Origin: Candidatus Limosilactobacillus merdavium
Lineage (GTDB): Bacteria; Bacillota; Bacilli; Lactobacillales; Lactobacillaceae
DNA: 64,000 nucleotides
Assembly: GCA_018883805.1 (NCBI GenBank)
Contig: JAHLFK010000002.1
Coordinates: forward strand, 1 to 64,000
Reading direction: 5' to 3'
The notes under the pieces are model-generated. The model made no database searches, had not been told where the DNA came from, and saw only the letters and a program-made list of their open reading frames with translations. The position numbers were made by a program, and so were the translations under genes. Within the stretch, counting starts at the first letter, position 1. Each line of letters begins with the position of its first letter. Below are positions 10,312 to 20,390 of this stretch, piece after piece.

Positions 10312-10544
10312 AATTATGCTCCTTTTATAAATGACATTTTTAATCGTGAATTACTTCACGCTTGTTACGATTTATAAATTTACAACCTTCCTAAAGGCTT
10401 GTCAATAGGGCGATTAGCGCTATCTTGCTAATTATAAATAAAATTATAGAAGGATATGCTAACCGGTTGACATATGCCCGAATTAAAACGTGAAAATTGA
10501 AAAATAATAAATTTTAAGTTATTTTGTCAGAAAGGAGGATTTAG

Positions 10545-11294
10545 ATGAAAATAATTATTTCTCCAGCCAGAAGAATGAAGAGTGATCCTGATTCGCTACC
10601 TTATCAAGAACTGCCTAAATATATTGAACAAAGTCAAGAAATACTAACATGGTTACGTTCGTTAAGTTTTGCTGATTTACATAAACTGTGGTGGAATTGC
10701 AGTATGAAGATTGCGCAAACAAATTATCGTCGCGTTCAGGAAATGGAATTAACTAAGAACCTTACGCCTGCAGTCTTAGCTTTCCAAGGGTTGCAATATC
10801 AATATATTGGAGCAGGGGTGATGACAGAAAGTGAACTCCAATATTTGCAAAGGCATTTACGTATTCTATCTGGCTTTTATGGCTTGTTAAAACCCTTTGA
10901 TGGAATTACGCTGTATCGTTTAGGAATGGGTGACCGTGCTAAAGTAGCAAACACCAAAAGTCTTTATGATTTTTGGGGCGATCGGTTGTACCGAGATTTA
11001 TATCATAAGAATCAAGTCGTGGTTAACCTTGCTTCTAATGAGTATTCAAAAGCAATTAAGCCGTACCTCAAACCAACAGACCAAATGATCACCTGTGTCT
11101 TCGGTGAACTAATTGATGGCCGAATTAAGCAGAAGGCAACCTTAGCTAAAATGGCACGGGGTAATATGGTTCGTTTTTTAGCAGAAAACAATATTGTTGA
11201 TGTTGAAGGACTAAAGCAATTTAATGTTAGCGGATATACTTTTCGTGCTGATCTTTCTGACAATGAAACGTTCTATTTTGAATTAAGAAAATAA
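10545..11294 (+). CDS. yaaA: YaaA family peroxide-stress/DNA-binding protein (DUF328)
   Basis: N-term MKIIISPARRM, GFYGLLKPFDGI, LYDFWGDRL. Confidence 0.93.
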   Translation: MKIIISPARRMKSDPDSLPYQELPKYIEQSQEILTWLRSLSFADLHKLWWNCSMKIAQTNYRRVQEMELTKNLTPAVLAFQGLQYQYIGAGVMTESELQYLQRHLRILSGFYGLLKPFDGITLYRLGMGDRAKVANTKSLYDFWGDRLYRDLYHKNQVVVNLASNEYSKAIKPYLKPTDQMITCVFGELIDGRIKQKATLAKMARGNMVRFLAENNIVDVEGLKQFNVSGYTFRADLSDNETFYFELRK

Positions 11295-11295
11295 A

Positions 11296-11415
11296 AAAGG
11301 GAGTGGGACTAAGCTCGTTTACGAGTTTATAGTCCCACCCCCGCGAGGATGGCTAGGATCTCTGGATGTTGATTTATCAACGTTCAGAGTCCAGACAGCT
11401 ACCGCGCTGTAAATA
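11296..11415 (-). other. Structured intergenic element / candidate small RNA
   Basis: GTGGGACTA...TAGTCCCAC hairpin, CTCTG..ATGTTGATttATCAAC..CAGAG hairpin, partial outer pairing; minus strand ends in CCCACTCCCTTTTTT. Confidence 0.5.
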
Positions 11416-11420
11416 ACATA

Positions 11421-11465
11421 TCTTTAAAATAATAAAGAGGTCGAGATATTTCCCGACCTCTTTTT
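11421..11465. repeat. Dispersed TTAAAATNNNAAAGAGRTCGAG element, copy B
   Basis: TCTTTAAAATAATAAAGAGGTCGAGATATTTCCCGACCTCTTTTT. Confidence 0.55.
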
Positions 11466-11466
11466 G
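11432..11466. terminator. rpsD terminator (bidirectional)
   Basis: AAAGAGGTCGagatatttcCCGACCTCTTTTT. Confidence 0.8.
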
Positions 11467-11485
11467 CTTAGTAATACTGATGATA

Positions 11486-12091
11486 TTACTTGTTGTAGAA
11501 TTCAACGATAAGTGATTCATCAATATCTGCATCCATGTCTTCACGAGCAGGGATACGGTTTAACTTACCTTCAAGCTTGTCAGCGTCGAAGTCAACGTAT
11601 GATGGACGAGAAACAACTGCTTCAACAGCGTTCTTGATTACATCAAGGTTCTTTGACTTATCACGAACAGCGATAACTTGACCAACACTAACTTCGTATG
11701 AAGGAATGTCAACGCGCTTGCCATCAACAGTGATGTGGCCATGGTTAACCAATTGACGAGCTTGACGACGAGTAGTAGCCAAACCAAGACGGTAAACCAT
11801 GTTGTCAAGACGACGTTCAAGTAAGGCCATGAAGTTGGCACCGTGAGTACCTTCCTTGATCTTACCGGCACGTACGAAAAGGTTTGAGAATTGACGTTCA
11901 GTCATTCCGTACATGAAACGAAGCTTTTGCTTTTCACGGAGTTGAGTTCCGTATTCTGAAAGCTTACCATGACGATCACGACCATGATCACCAGGAGCGT
12001 ATGCCCGGCGAGCTAATTCTTTACCAGTACCTGAAAGTGAAACGCCTAAGCGACGTGAAACACGCCAGCTAGGACCTGTATAACGTGACAT
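11486..12091 (-). CDS. rpsD: 30S ribosomal protein S4
   Basis: [26 protein letters not shown]; the ORF track start (12238) extends through the leader. Confidence 0.97.
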   Translation of the reverse strand: MSRYTGPSWRVSRRLGVSLSGTGKELARRAYAPGDHGRDRHGKLSEYGTQLREKQKLRFMYGMTERQFSNLFVRAGKIKEGTHGANFMALLERRLDNMVYRLGLATTRRQARQLVNHGHITVDGKRVDIPSYEVSVGQVIAVRDKSKNLDVIKNAVEAVVSRPSYVDFDADKLEGKLNRIPAREDMDADIDESLIVEFYNK

Positions 12092-12104
12092 AAATAAATT
12101 CCTC

Positions 12105-12245
12105 CAATAATTTTGTTGGAGTAAAATAATCCGATGTGAGATTGACATTCGTGCAGGCTGATCTGAATTGTTCACCCTTGCAGCTGGGTTACTAAAAACA
12201 CCGAATGGCACCAGTCTGTTGACGAGCTTGCCCCTCACTGCTGCA
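12105..12245 (-). promoter_or_regulatory. Putative S4 autoregulatory mRNA leader
   Basis: Structured 5' UTR: CAUUCGGUG...CACGAAUG closing stem and ACCC..GGGU inner hairpin on the minus strand. Confidence 0.5.
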
Positions 12246-12285
12246 TTATTTTACACAAAGAATAATATACAACAACTAACCATGC

Positions 12286-12744
12286 TTAGTCAATAGTTGC
12301 CATTAGTCGTTTAGCAAATTCAACCATACCATCAGCAAATTGTTGGTCAAAGCGACTAAGGATTGGGGCATCAAGATCAAGTACACCATAGAGTGAACCA
12401 TCGTCCTTAAACATTGGAACCACTAATTCGGACTTGGCGGCACTATCACAAGCAATATAGGAAGAAAACTTAGTAACATCGTCAACAATTTGAACTTCCT
12501 TACTTGATGCAGCAACTCCACATACTCCCTTGCCAAGATCAATGTGCATACATGCTACTTTTCCTTGGAAAGGTCCTAAATCAAGTTGATTTGTTTCAGG
12601 ATTGTAGAGATAAAAACCAGCCCAGTTCAAGTTATCAATACTTTCATTTATGAGGGCACTAGCATTAGCCAAATTTGCAATTGCAGAGTGCTCATCTGTA
12701 AGGAGGGCAGTGACCTGTTCATTTAATAAAGAGATATCCGCCAT
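12286..12744 (-). CDS. GAF-domain free methionine-(R)-sulfoxide reductase
   Basis: fRMsr cysteine pattern ACMHIDLGKGVCGVAA ... YIACDS. Confidence 0.88.
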   Translation of the reverse strand: MADISLLNEQVTALLTDEHSAIANLANASALINESIDNLNWAGFYLYNPETNQLDLGPFQGKVACMHIDLGKGVCGVAASSKEVQIVDDVTKFSSYIACDSAAKSELVVPMFKDDGSLYGVLDLDAPILSRFDQQFADGMVEFAKRLMATID

Positions 12745-12867
12745 TTTTACGTCCTTCTTTCTATTTAATGTTAAATTGATCCCAGTAATGATGAAGCATT
12801 ATGTTATAATTTTCATAGAATTTTAGAGCCTTTGTGTACTTTTGTCAACGACGGCTTAAAGATGTAG

Positions 12868-14577
12868 GTGGATAAATTGGTTTTTCAAATAATAATTGGG
12901 ATTTTAATAGTTCTTGCAATTGTTCTTGGCGGTCTGTATTACTACCAGAAGCGGATGATTCGGCAGTACGAAGAGATCAGCAGTCAATTCGAACACTTAA
13001 AAGATTTAAAGATAGAACAGCAATTTGATGAAGTTGAAGAGTTAAAAGTAACCGGTGACTCTCAGGAGCAACTAAAGCAATTACAAAAGAAGTACGCTGA
13101 TGAGGTTACTCCACGGATTAATGAAATTGTTGAAGAAGTAAAGAAAATTAAGCCATTAATTCACACTAGCAAGGCTTTTACTATTTCAGGGAAACTAAAT
13201 GACTTGAAGCTAGCGATTAGTAATGTGCAGGATGAACTTTCAAAGATCAAATCAGCATTGCATCATCTTGAAGAGCTTCATCGGGCACATCAACAGGCGA
13301 TTGATCAAATTAAACAACGGTATCGTCATTTTCACCATGTTCTTGATGAAAAGAGTTTTGAATATGGCGATAGTATTAAGATGCTTAATGAACAGCTTGA
13401 TCAACTTGAACAACAGTATGATAAGTTCACCAAATTGACCCAAGATGGTGATTATGATACGGCGCAAAATGAATTGACTGACCTAAAGAAGAAAAATCAG
13501 GATTTCGCCAAATTAGTTGAACAGGTGCCAAAAGTTTACAAGCCACTAGTTGCTGAATTCCCTACACAATTAGATGAGTTGGCAAGTAGTTATGAGCAGC
13601 TAACTAAACAGAATTATCGTTTTACTACGGATGATATTCCTGAACGGGTAACGCAGCTCCGGCAAACTTGCCAAGAAAACATCAATCAAATTAATAAACT
13701 AGAAATCGCTGGGATTGATGATTCAAATAAAGATATTGCAAATCAAATTGATGATTTGTATGCAGTTATGCAAAGTGAAATTGATGCTCGACCACAAGTT
13801 GAACACTTGATGGGAGTTTTAGGCAAATTTATTACCCATGCAACGACCCAAAATAACGAATTAAGTAATGAACTTGATCGACTCAGTATTAATTACACTT
13901 TAAATAATCATGAAATTGAAACAGCACGGTCATTAAATGAACAAATCATTAATATTAACAAAGAATATACTAGTGATCAGGAAGCAATTAACGATCATAC
14001 TGCAATTTACAGCCAGGTCTTGGATCGGCAAAGTAAGAATGAAAAGTCATTAACTGAGATTGAAAAACAACAAGCCAAAATTAATGATGAAGTGGCTAAG
14101 CTTCAGGAAGACCAACAACGAGCAGAACAAATGCTGCAAAAGTTTTCTACTCAATTACGGACAACCAGAAGACAAGTTGAAATGCTTAACTTGCCTGGGC
14201 TCCCTAAGGATTACCTTGACTACTTCTTTGGTGTAAGTGATGAGATTAAGAAGCTTGCCGAAGAACTTAAAAAATATAAGGTTAATATGGATGAGGTAAC
14301 TAAGCAATTAATTATCGTTGAATCTGACCTCGAAACATTGGATGAGAAGACAAGTGATATTCGAGATAGCGTTGAATTGACTGAACGTCTTCAACAGTAC
14401 GCTAATCGATTCGGCGATAATTCAAAGGTCGCTGCCGCTGCCGTTAAGTCACAAGAACAATTCAATAAATTTAATTACACCGCCAGTTTGGAAACAATCG
14501 CTACTGCTCTAGAGGAAGCAGAACCCGGTAGTTACAAGCGGATTGAAGATAGTTACTATAATGAAAATAATCATTAA
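12868..14577 (+). CDS. ezrA: Septation ring formation regulator EzrA
   Basis: N-terminal TM followed by long coiled coil; rpsD/GAF/ezrA/iscS/thiI order. Confidence 0.92.
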   Translation: MDKLVFQIIIGILIVLAIVLGGLYYYQKRMIRQYEEISSQFEHLKDLKIEQQFDEVEELKVTGDSQEQLKQLQKKYADEVTPRINEIVEEVKKIKPLIHTSKAFTISGKLNDLKLAISNVQDELSKIKSALHHLEELHRAHQQAIDQIKQRYRHFHHVLDEKSFEYGDSIKMLNEQLDQLEQQYDKFTKLTQDGDYDTAQNELTDLKKKNQDFAKLVEQVPKVYKPLVAEFPTQLDELASSYEQLTKQNYRFTTDDIPERVTQLRQTCQENINQINKLEIAGIDDSNKDIANQIDDLYAVMQSEIDARPQVEHLMGVLGKFITHATTQNNELSNELDRLSINYTLNNHEIETARSLNEQIININKEYTSDQEAINDHTAIYSQVLDRQSKNEKSLTEIEKQQAKINDEVAKLQEDQQRAEQMLQKFSTQLRTTRRQVEMLNLPGLPKDYLDYFFGVSDEIKKLAEELKKYKVNMDEVTKQLIIVESDLETLDEKTSDIRDSVELTERLQQYANRFGDNSKVAAAAVKSQEQFNKFNYTASLETIATALEEAEPGSYKRIEDSYYNENNH

Positions 14578-14598
14578 TGAGTAACGATAAATAATTAA

Positions 14599-14644
14599 AA
14601 GAACGCAGAACCCTTGTTTTAAGACAAAAGTTCTGCGTTCTTTA
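14599..14644 (+). terminator. ezrA terminator
   Basis: AAGAACGCAGAAC...GTTCTGCGTTCTT. Confidence 0.85.
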
Positions 14645-14760
14645 ATATTATCTGTTATAATAAAAAATCGGTTTGATGGTGTCGTAACTCAAGATGCCTA
14701 TCCAATTTGCGCATTAATAATATTTATAATCAAGCTTTGTTTGATGAAAGGAAAATAAGC

Positions 14761-15909
14761 ATGATCTATTTTGATAATAGTGCGACAACCCAAGTAGCAC
14801 CAGAGGTTTTGCAAACCTATAATACTGTTAGTCAAAAGATCTGGGGAAATCCAAGCAGCTTGCATAATTTTGGTGAGGAAGCTTGGAATTTGCTAGGACA
14901 AGCACGGCAGCAAATTGCTAATTTATTCCATGTTAATCCAGTTGAAATTATTTTTACCAGTGGTGGCTCTGAAGGAGATAACTGGGTCATTAAGGGTACT
15001 GCAATGGCTAAGCGACGGTTCGGCAAGCACATCATCACTACATCTGTTGAACACGCGGCGGTTCGCAATCCAATTGAACAGCTTCGTGAACTTGGTTTTG
15101 ATGTAACTTACCTTCCTGTTGATAAAGAGGGGAGAATTAATCCTGCTGATCTTAAGGCAGCTATTCGTCCCGACACCATTCTGGTATCAGTAATGGCAGT
15201 TAACAACGAGATTGGTACGATTCAGCCAATTAAAGAAGTTGGAGAAATCTTAAAGGACTATCCAAATATTCATTTCCATGTTGATGCAGTTCAAGCAATT
15301 GGAAAGGGCATTGATGACCTTGTCTTCAGTGACCGGGTTGACTTTGCTACCTTCTCTGGGCATAAGTTCCACGCACCACGGGGAACAGGCTTTGTTTATG
15401 TCAAATCAGGACGGAAGCTTGAACCATTAGTCGCTGGTGGTGGTCAAGAAAACGGCTTACGGAGCGGAACGGAAAATACTCCTGGGGATGTTGCTTTAGC
15501 ACGGGCTATCCGCTTAGTAAAAGAAAATGAAGCAGCAGCGGTTAAACGTGAACAAGCAATTAAGGAAAGAATCTATGATCACATTAAACAATTTGATCAT
15601 GTAAAGATTTTCTCTGGACGTGATGAAGGCTTTGCGCCTCACATTCTCTGCTTTGCAATTGTTGGTGTTCGTGGTGAGACGATTGTGCATGCATTTGAAG
15701 ATCAGGATATTTACATTTCTACTACTAGTGCATGTTCATCAAAGAAGAGTGCTGAAGCTGGTACCCTTGCTGCAATGAAAGTTCCTGAAAATGAAGCAAC
15801 TAGCGCAGTGCGGATCAGTCTTGGCGATCAAAACACACTTGAAGAAGCTGACGAATTTAATAAGACTTTTGATCAGTTATACGATGGTTTCAAAAAGATT
15901 ATTGAATAG
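14761..15909 (+). CDS. Cysteine desulfurase (NifS/IscS family)
   Basis: MIYFDNSATTQ, SGHKFHAPRGTGF, TSACSS; start placed at internal ATG. Confidence 0.93.
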   Translation: MIYFDNSATTQVAPEVLQTYNTVSQKIWGNPSSLHNFGEEAWNLLGQARQQIANLFHVNPVEIIFTSGGSEGDNWVIKGTAMAKRRFGKHIITTSVEHAAVRNPIEQLRELGFDVTYLPVDKEGRINPADLKAAIRPDTILVSVMAVNNEIGTIQPIKEVGEILKDYPNIHFHVDAVQAIGKGIDDLVFSDRVDFATFSGHKFHAPRGTGFVYVKSGRKLEPLVAGGGQENGLRSGTENTPGDVALARAIRLVKENEAAAVKREQAIKERIYDHIKQFDHVKIFSGRDEGFAPHILCFAIVGVRGETIVHAFEDQDIYISTTSACSSKKSAEAGTLAAMKVPENEATSAVRISLGDQNTLEEADEFNKTFDQLYDGFKKIIE

Positions 15910-15924
15910 GAAGGAGGAATAAGA

Positions 15925-17145
15925 GTGGATTATACAGAAATTATGGTCCGCTACGGCGAGTTATCGACTAAAGGTCATAATAAGAAGAACTTTATCGATC
16001 GCCTTGGTTCAAACGTGCGGAAGGCACTTCATAAGTTTGATCAAGTAAAAATTCATGCTCAACGGGATCGTCTTCACGTTGAATTAAATGGTGCAGACTA
16101 TAACCAAGTAATGGACCGGTTGAAGGATGTCTTTGGTATTCAAAATTTTTCACCTTCAATTAGAGTAGATAAGACCTTTGAAGCTACCGCAGCGGCTGCT
16201 GAACAAATGATCAGAGAACAAGTTAAAAAGCCAATTAAGTTTAAAATTAATACTCGGCGTTCTGACCACAAGTTCCCAATCGACACTTTTGAAATGAACG
16301 ATCGCCTTGGGGGTTACTTGTTAGAGAAGTTCCCTGACCTCTTAAAGGTTGACGTTCACCACCCTGATTTAACTTTACGGGTTGAAATTCGATTAAACGG
16401 TATTTTCCTATCTAGTGAAACAATTAAAGGTGCTGGTGGATTGCCAGTCGGTACTGCCGGAAAGGGAATGATGATGCTTTCTGGTGGGATCGATTCACCA
16501 GTTGCCGCATATCTGGGGATGAAGCGTGGAGTTTCCATGGAAATGGTCCACTTCTTCAGTCCTCCGTACACTAGCCCACAAGCTTTGGCAAAAGCAAAGC
16601 AATTGACTAGTAAGTTAGCTCGGTATAGTGGGAGTATTCGGTTTATCCAAGTACCATTTGCAGAAATTCAAGAAACTGTAAAGGAAAAAATTCCTGAAGG
16701 TTACTTAATGACTGTTCAACGACGGATGATGTTACGGTTAGCTGCGGCAATTACAATGAAACGTAAGGGCCTTGCTATCTTCAATGGTGAATCACTTGGA
16801 CAAGTGGCATCACAGACAATGGAGAGTATGCTAGTAATTAACGATGTTACCAACTTACCTGTTCTCCGGCCAGTCTTGTCTTACGATAAAACTGAAATTA
16901 TCGATGTTGCTAAAAAGATCGATACATATGATTTATCTATTTTGCCATATGAAGATTGCTGTACCGTCTTTACCCCACCTTCCCCAAAGACAAAGCCAAA
17001 TCTGATGAAGACTCGGAAGTACGAGGAACGATTAGATATTGATGCCTTGATTAAACGGGCACTTGATGGGATTGAAATTACCGAAATTCATTCTGGTGAA
17101 GATTTCTTGAACCAAAATGAAGATGTTTTTGCGGAACTTCTTTAA
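15925..17145 (+). CDS. thiI: tRNA 4-thiouridine sulfurtransferase ThiI
   Basis: THUMP domain and PP-loop SGGIDSPVA. Confidence 0.95.
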   Translation: MDYTEIMVRYGELSTKGHNKKNFIDRLGSNVRKALHKFDQVKIHAQRDRLHVELNGADYNQVMDRLKDVFGIQNFSPSIRVDKTFEATAAAAEQMIREQVKKPIKFKINTRRSDHKFPIDTFEMNDRLGGYLLEKFPDLLKVDVHHPDLTLRVEIRLNGIFLSSETIKGAGGLPVGTAGKGMMMLSGGIDSPVAAYLGMKRGVSMEMVHFFSPPYTSPQALAKAKQLTSKLARYSGSIRFIQVPFAEIQETVKEKIPEGYLMTVQRRMMLRLAAAITMKRKGLAIFNGESLGQVASQTMESMLVINDVTNLPVLRPVLSYDKTEIIDVAKKIDTYDLSILPYEDCCTVFTPPSPKTKPNLMKTRKYEERLDIDALIKRALDGIEITEIHSGEDFLNQNEDVFAELL

Positions 17146-17153
17146 ACTTCTGC

Positions 17154-17182
17154 TTGACGATGGTTTTTAAATTAGCTATCAT
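17154..17182 (+). promoter_or_regulatory. Promoter for valS leader
   Basis: TTGACG-17 nt-TATCAT. Confidence 0.7.
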
Positions 17183-17189
17183 ACAAACA

Positions 17190-17435
17190 AATAGTAAATG
17201 CGTTGACTAAAAGAGTAGTTAAGCTTTTTCTTGGCAGAGAGGAAACGAAAGGTGAAATGTTTCTAAGAAAGACTTGATGAAAGTAGTTTAGTAGCAATCT
17301 AACTGAACTGATAGTAGGTTAGAGCGGTTCATTTTACCGTTATAAAATGACTGAGTGGGATTACATTATTGGTGTAATCTAAAATAGGTGGTACCGCGGA
17401 GCTCGTCCTATATCTAGGGCGAGCTTTTTTATTTT
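17190..17435 (+). promoter_or_regulatory. Val T-box leader
   Basis: Loop-E AGUA / GAA-A-GUA-G specifier at 17279-17286 (GUA=Val), GCAGAGAGGAAACG, TGGTACCGCG, terminator GAGCTCGTCC..GGGCGAGCTTTTTT. Confidence 0.93.
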
Positions 17436-17480
17436 CTCAACGCAAGAACTTAATTTCTATTTATTAGAGGAGGACTTCAG

Positions 17481-20138
17481 ATGAGTACTGAAAAAGAAAT
17501 GTCCACTAAGTACGATCCAACGGCTGTTGAAGCTGGACGTTACCAATGGTGGATTGATCAAGGCTTATTTAAGCCTAGTGGTGATAAGAAGGCACATCCA
17601 TATTCAATCGTTATTCCACCACCGAATGTTACTGGTAAGTTGCACTTGGGTCATGCCTGGGATACAACTTTGCAGGATATGATTATTCGGCAAAAGCGGA
17701 TGCAAGGGTATGATGTCTTATGGCTTCCAGGAATGGACCACGCCGGAATCGCAACCCAAGCTAAGGTTGAAGCACGGTTACGGAAGCAAGGAATTTCTCG
17801 TTACGATCTTGGCCGTGAAAAGTTTGTTCAACAAGTATGGGACTGGAAAGACGAATATGCTGATATTATCCATAAGCAATGGGCTAAAATGGGGATTTCA
17901 GTTGATTACGATCGTGAACGGTTCACTTTGGATAAGGGATTGAACAAGGCTGTTCGCAAGGTCTTCGTTGATTTATACAAGAAAGGCTTGATCTACCGGG
18001 GAACTTATATTATTAATTGGGATCCTCAAGCACGGACCGCATTGTCTGATATTGAGGTTATTCACAAAGATGATAAGGGTGCTTTCTACCATGTTAAGTA
18101 TCCATTTACTGATGGTACTAAGTTCAATGGCAAGGATTACATTGAAATTGCAACTACTCGTCCAGAAACCATGTTTGGTGATGAAGCGGTTGCTGTTAAC
18201 CCTCATGATGAACGGTACAAGGATTTGGTTGGTAAGCATGTTCGTGTACCATTGGTTGATCGAGAAATCGAAATCATTGCTGATGATTACGTAACTCCTG
18301 ACTTTGGTACTGGGATGGTTAAAATTACTCCAGCCCATGATCCTAACGACTTTAAGGTTGGTAAGCGTCATAATCTTCCTGAATTGAACACAATGAATGA
18401 AGATGCTTCAATGAATGAAAATGCTGGAAAGTATGAAGGTATGGACCGCTTTGAAGCTCGTAAAGCAATGGTTAAGGATCTTCAAGATCAAGGTTACATG
18501 CTAAAGATTGATCCAATTGTACACTCAGTTGGACATTCAGAACGGACTGGTGTTCAAGTTGAAGCCCGTCTTTCTACTCAATGGTTTGTTAAGATGAAGC
18601 CATTAGCTGAAGCAGCCTTGAAGAACCAAAAGACTGATGATCGTGTTAACTTCATCCCAGGTCGCTTTGAAAATACCTTCACACAATGGATGGAAAATAT
18701 TCATGACTGGGTTATTTCTCGTCAATTATGGTGGGGTCACCGGATTCCAGCATGGTACAACAAGAAGACCGGCGAAGTTTATGTTGGCATGGAAGCACCA
18801 AAAGATGCTGAAAACTGGGAACAAGATAAGGACGTATTGGATACTTGGTTCTCCAGTGCCCTTTGGCCATTCTCAACAATGGGCTGGCCAGACACTGATG
18901 CACCTGACTACAAGCGTTACTTCCCAACTAACACATTAGTTACTGGTTATGACATTATCTTCTTCTGGGTTTCTCGGATGATTTTCCAATCACTCGAATT
19001 TACAGGTAAGGCACCATTTAAGAATGTTTTACTTCACGGTTTAATTCGTGATGAGCAAGGTCGGAAGATGAGTAAGTCACTTGGTAACGGGATTGATCCA
19101 ATGGACGTTATTAAGAAGTACGGTGTCGATGCGCTACGGTGGTTCTTAATTACTGGTTCAACTCCTGGTCAAGATATCCGGTTCAGTTACACCAAGATGG
19201 ATGCGGCTTGGAACTTCATCAACAAGATTTGGAATGCTAGTCGTTATGTAATTATGAATCTTGGCGACATGCCTGCACCAGTTCTTCCTGATAAGGATAA
19301 GTGGGACTTAGCTGATCGGTGGATTTTGAGTCGCTTGAACGCCACTGTTAAGCAAGTTAGTGATCAGTTTGAAAAGTTTGAATTTGGTGAAGCTGGTCGA
19401 GCACTTTATAACTTCATCTGGAATGATTTCTGTGACTGGTATATTGAAATGACCAAGGAGAAACTCAACAACGGTTCTGATGAAGAAAAGGCCAACACCA
19501 AGAACATTCTTGGCTACGTACTTGATCAAATCCTCAAGCTGATGCACCCAATTATGCCATTTGTTACTGAAAAGCTTTGGCAATCAATGCCACATGAGGG
19601 TAAGTCCATCATGGTTGCCAAGTACCCAGTCGCTCATGACGAATTTGATGATGAAACTGCTACTGAACAAATGAATCACTTGATTGAGTTGATTACTGCT
19701 GTTCGGAATATTCGAAATAAGGCCAATGCACCAATGTCAAAGCCAGTTGATTTAATCATTAAGGTTGAAAATGATCATCTTGGTGACATCTTCAAGGCAA
19801 ACGAAGATTACATCGATCGTTTCTGTCATCCAGAAAAGTTAACTATTGGTACTGACGTTGAAACACCAAAGTTAGCTTTGTCAGGAATTATTACCGGAGC
19901 AGAAGTTGACATCCCAATGGCTGAATTGGTTGACCTCGACAAAGAACGTGCACGGATGAAGAAGGAAATCGAAAGCCTTGAAAAAGAAGTTCAACGTTCA
20001 GAAAAGAAGTTAGGTAACGAAAACTTTGTTAAGAATGCTCCAGAAAAGGTTGTTGAAGAAGAACGAACTAAGGCTAAGGAATGGCAACAAAAGCTTGATG
20101 CTGCTAAGGATCGTTTAGATTCACTTCAAGAAGCCTAG
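17481..20138 (+). CDS. valS: Valyl-tRNA synthetase
   Basis: [34 protein letters not shown]-terminal coiled coil. Confidence 0.97.
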   Translation: MSTEKEMSTKYDPTAVEAGRYQWWIDQGLFKPSGDKKAHPYSIVIPPPNVTGKLHLGHAWDTTLQDMIIRQKRMQGYDVLWLPGMDHAGIATQAKVEARLRKQGISRYDLGREKFVQQVWDWKDEYADIIHKQWAKMGISVDYDRERFTLDKGLNKAVRKVFVDLYKKGLIYRGTYIINWDPQARTALSDIEVIHKDDKGAFYHVKYPFTDGTKFNGKDYIEIATTRPETMFGDEAVAVNPHDERYKDLVGKHVRVPLVDREIEIIADDYVTPDFGTGMVKITPAHDPNDFKVGKRHNLPELNTMNEDASMNENAGKYEGMDRFEARKAMVKDLQDQGYMLKIDPIVHSVGHSERTGVQVEARLSTQWFVKMKPLAEAALKNQKTDDRVNFIPGRFENTFTQWMENIHDWVISRQLWWGHRIPAWYNKKTGEVYVGMEAPKDAENWEQDKDVLDTWFSSALWPFSTMGWPDTDAPDYKRYFPTNTLVTGYDIIFFWVSRMIFQSLEFTGKAPFKNVLLHGLIRDEQGRKMSKSLGNGIDPMDVIKKYGVDALRWFLITGSTPGQDIRFSYTKMDAAWNFINKIWNASRYVIMNLGDMPAPVLPDKDKWDLADRWILSRLNATVKQVSDQFEKFEFGEAGRALYNFIWNDFCDWYIEMTKEKLNNGSDEEKANTKNILGYVLDQILKLMHPIMPFVTEKLWQSMPHEGKSIMVAKYPVAHDEFDDETATEQMNHLIELITAVRNIRNKANAPMSKPVDLIIKVENDHLGDIFKANEDYIDRFCHPEKLTIGTDVETPKLALSGIITGAEVDIPMAELVDLDKERARMKKEIESLEKEVQRSEKKLGNENFVKNAPEKVVEEERTKAKEWQQKLDAAKDRLDSLQEA

Positions 20139-20157
20139 AGGATAATAGAGTAATTAA

Positions 20158-20194
20158 CAAAAAGAGTATGATAAATTCATCATACTCTTTTTTT
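20158..20194 (+). terminator. valS terminator
   Basis: AAAGAGTATGAtaaattcaTCATACTCTTTTTTT. Confidence 0.85.
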
Positions 20195-20390
20195 GATCTT
20201 AATTTTTTTAGAATCAAATATCATTTGATAAGACGCGTAATACAGCGGAATCAAGCGATCCTATTTAAGAAAAAGGTAAAATAATTAGGAATAAAAATTG
20301 TAATTACTTATCAACAGTATTATGATTGTAATTGAATGAAACACGGTAACGGTTTCACGTTTATTACTTCATTGGAGGGAGGCTTTTATT

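Noticed and set aside
17973-18371. 132-aa antisense ORF within valS
   Set aside because: Antisense shadow of a strongly conserved gene; no protein-family features.
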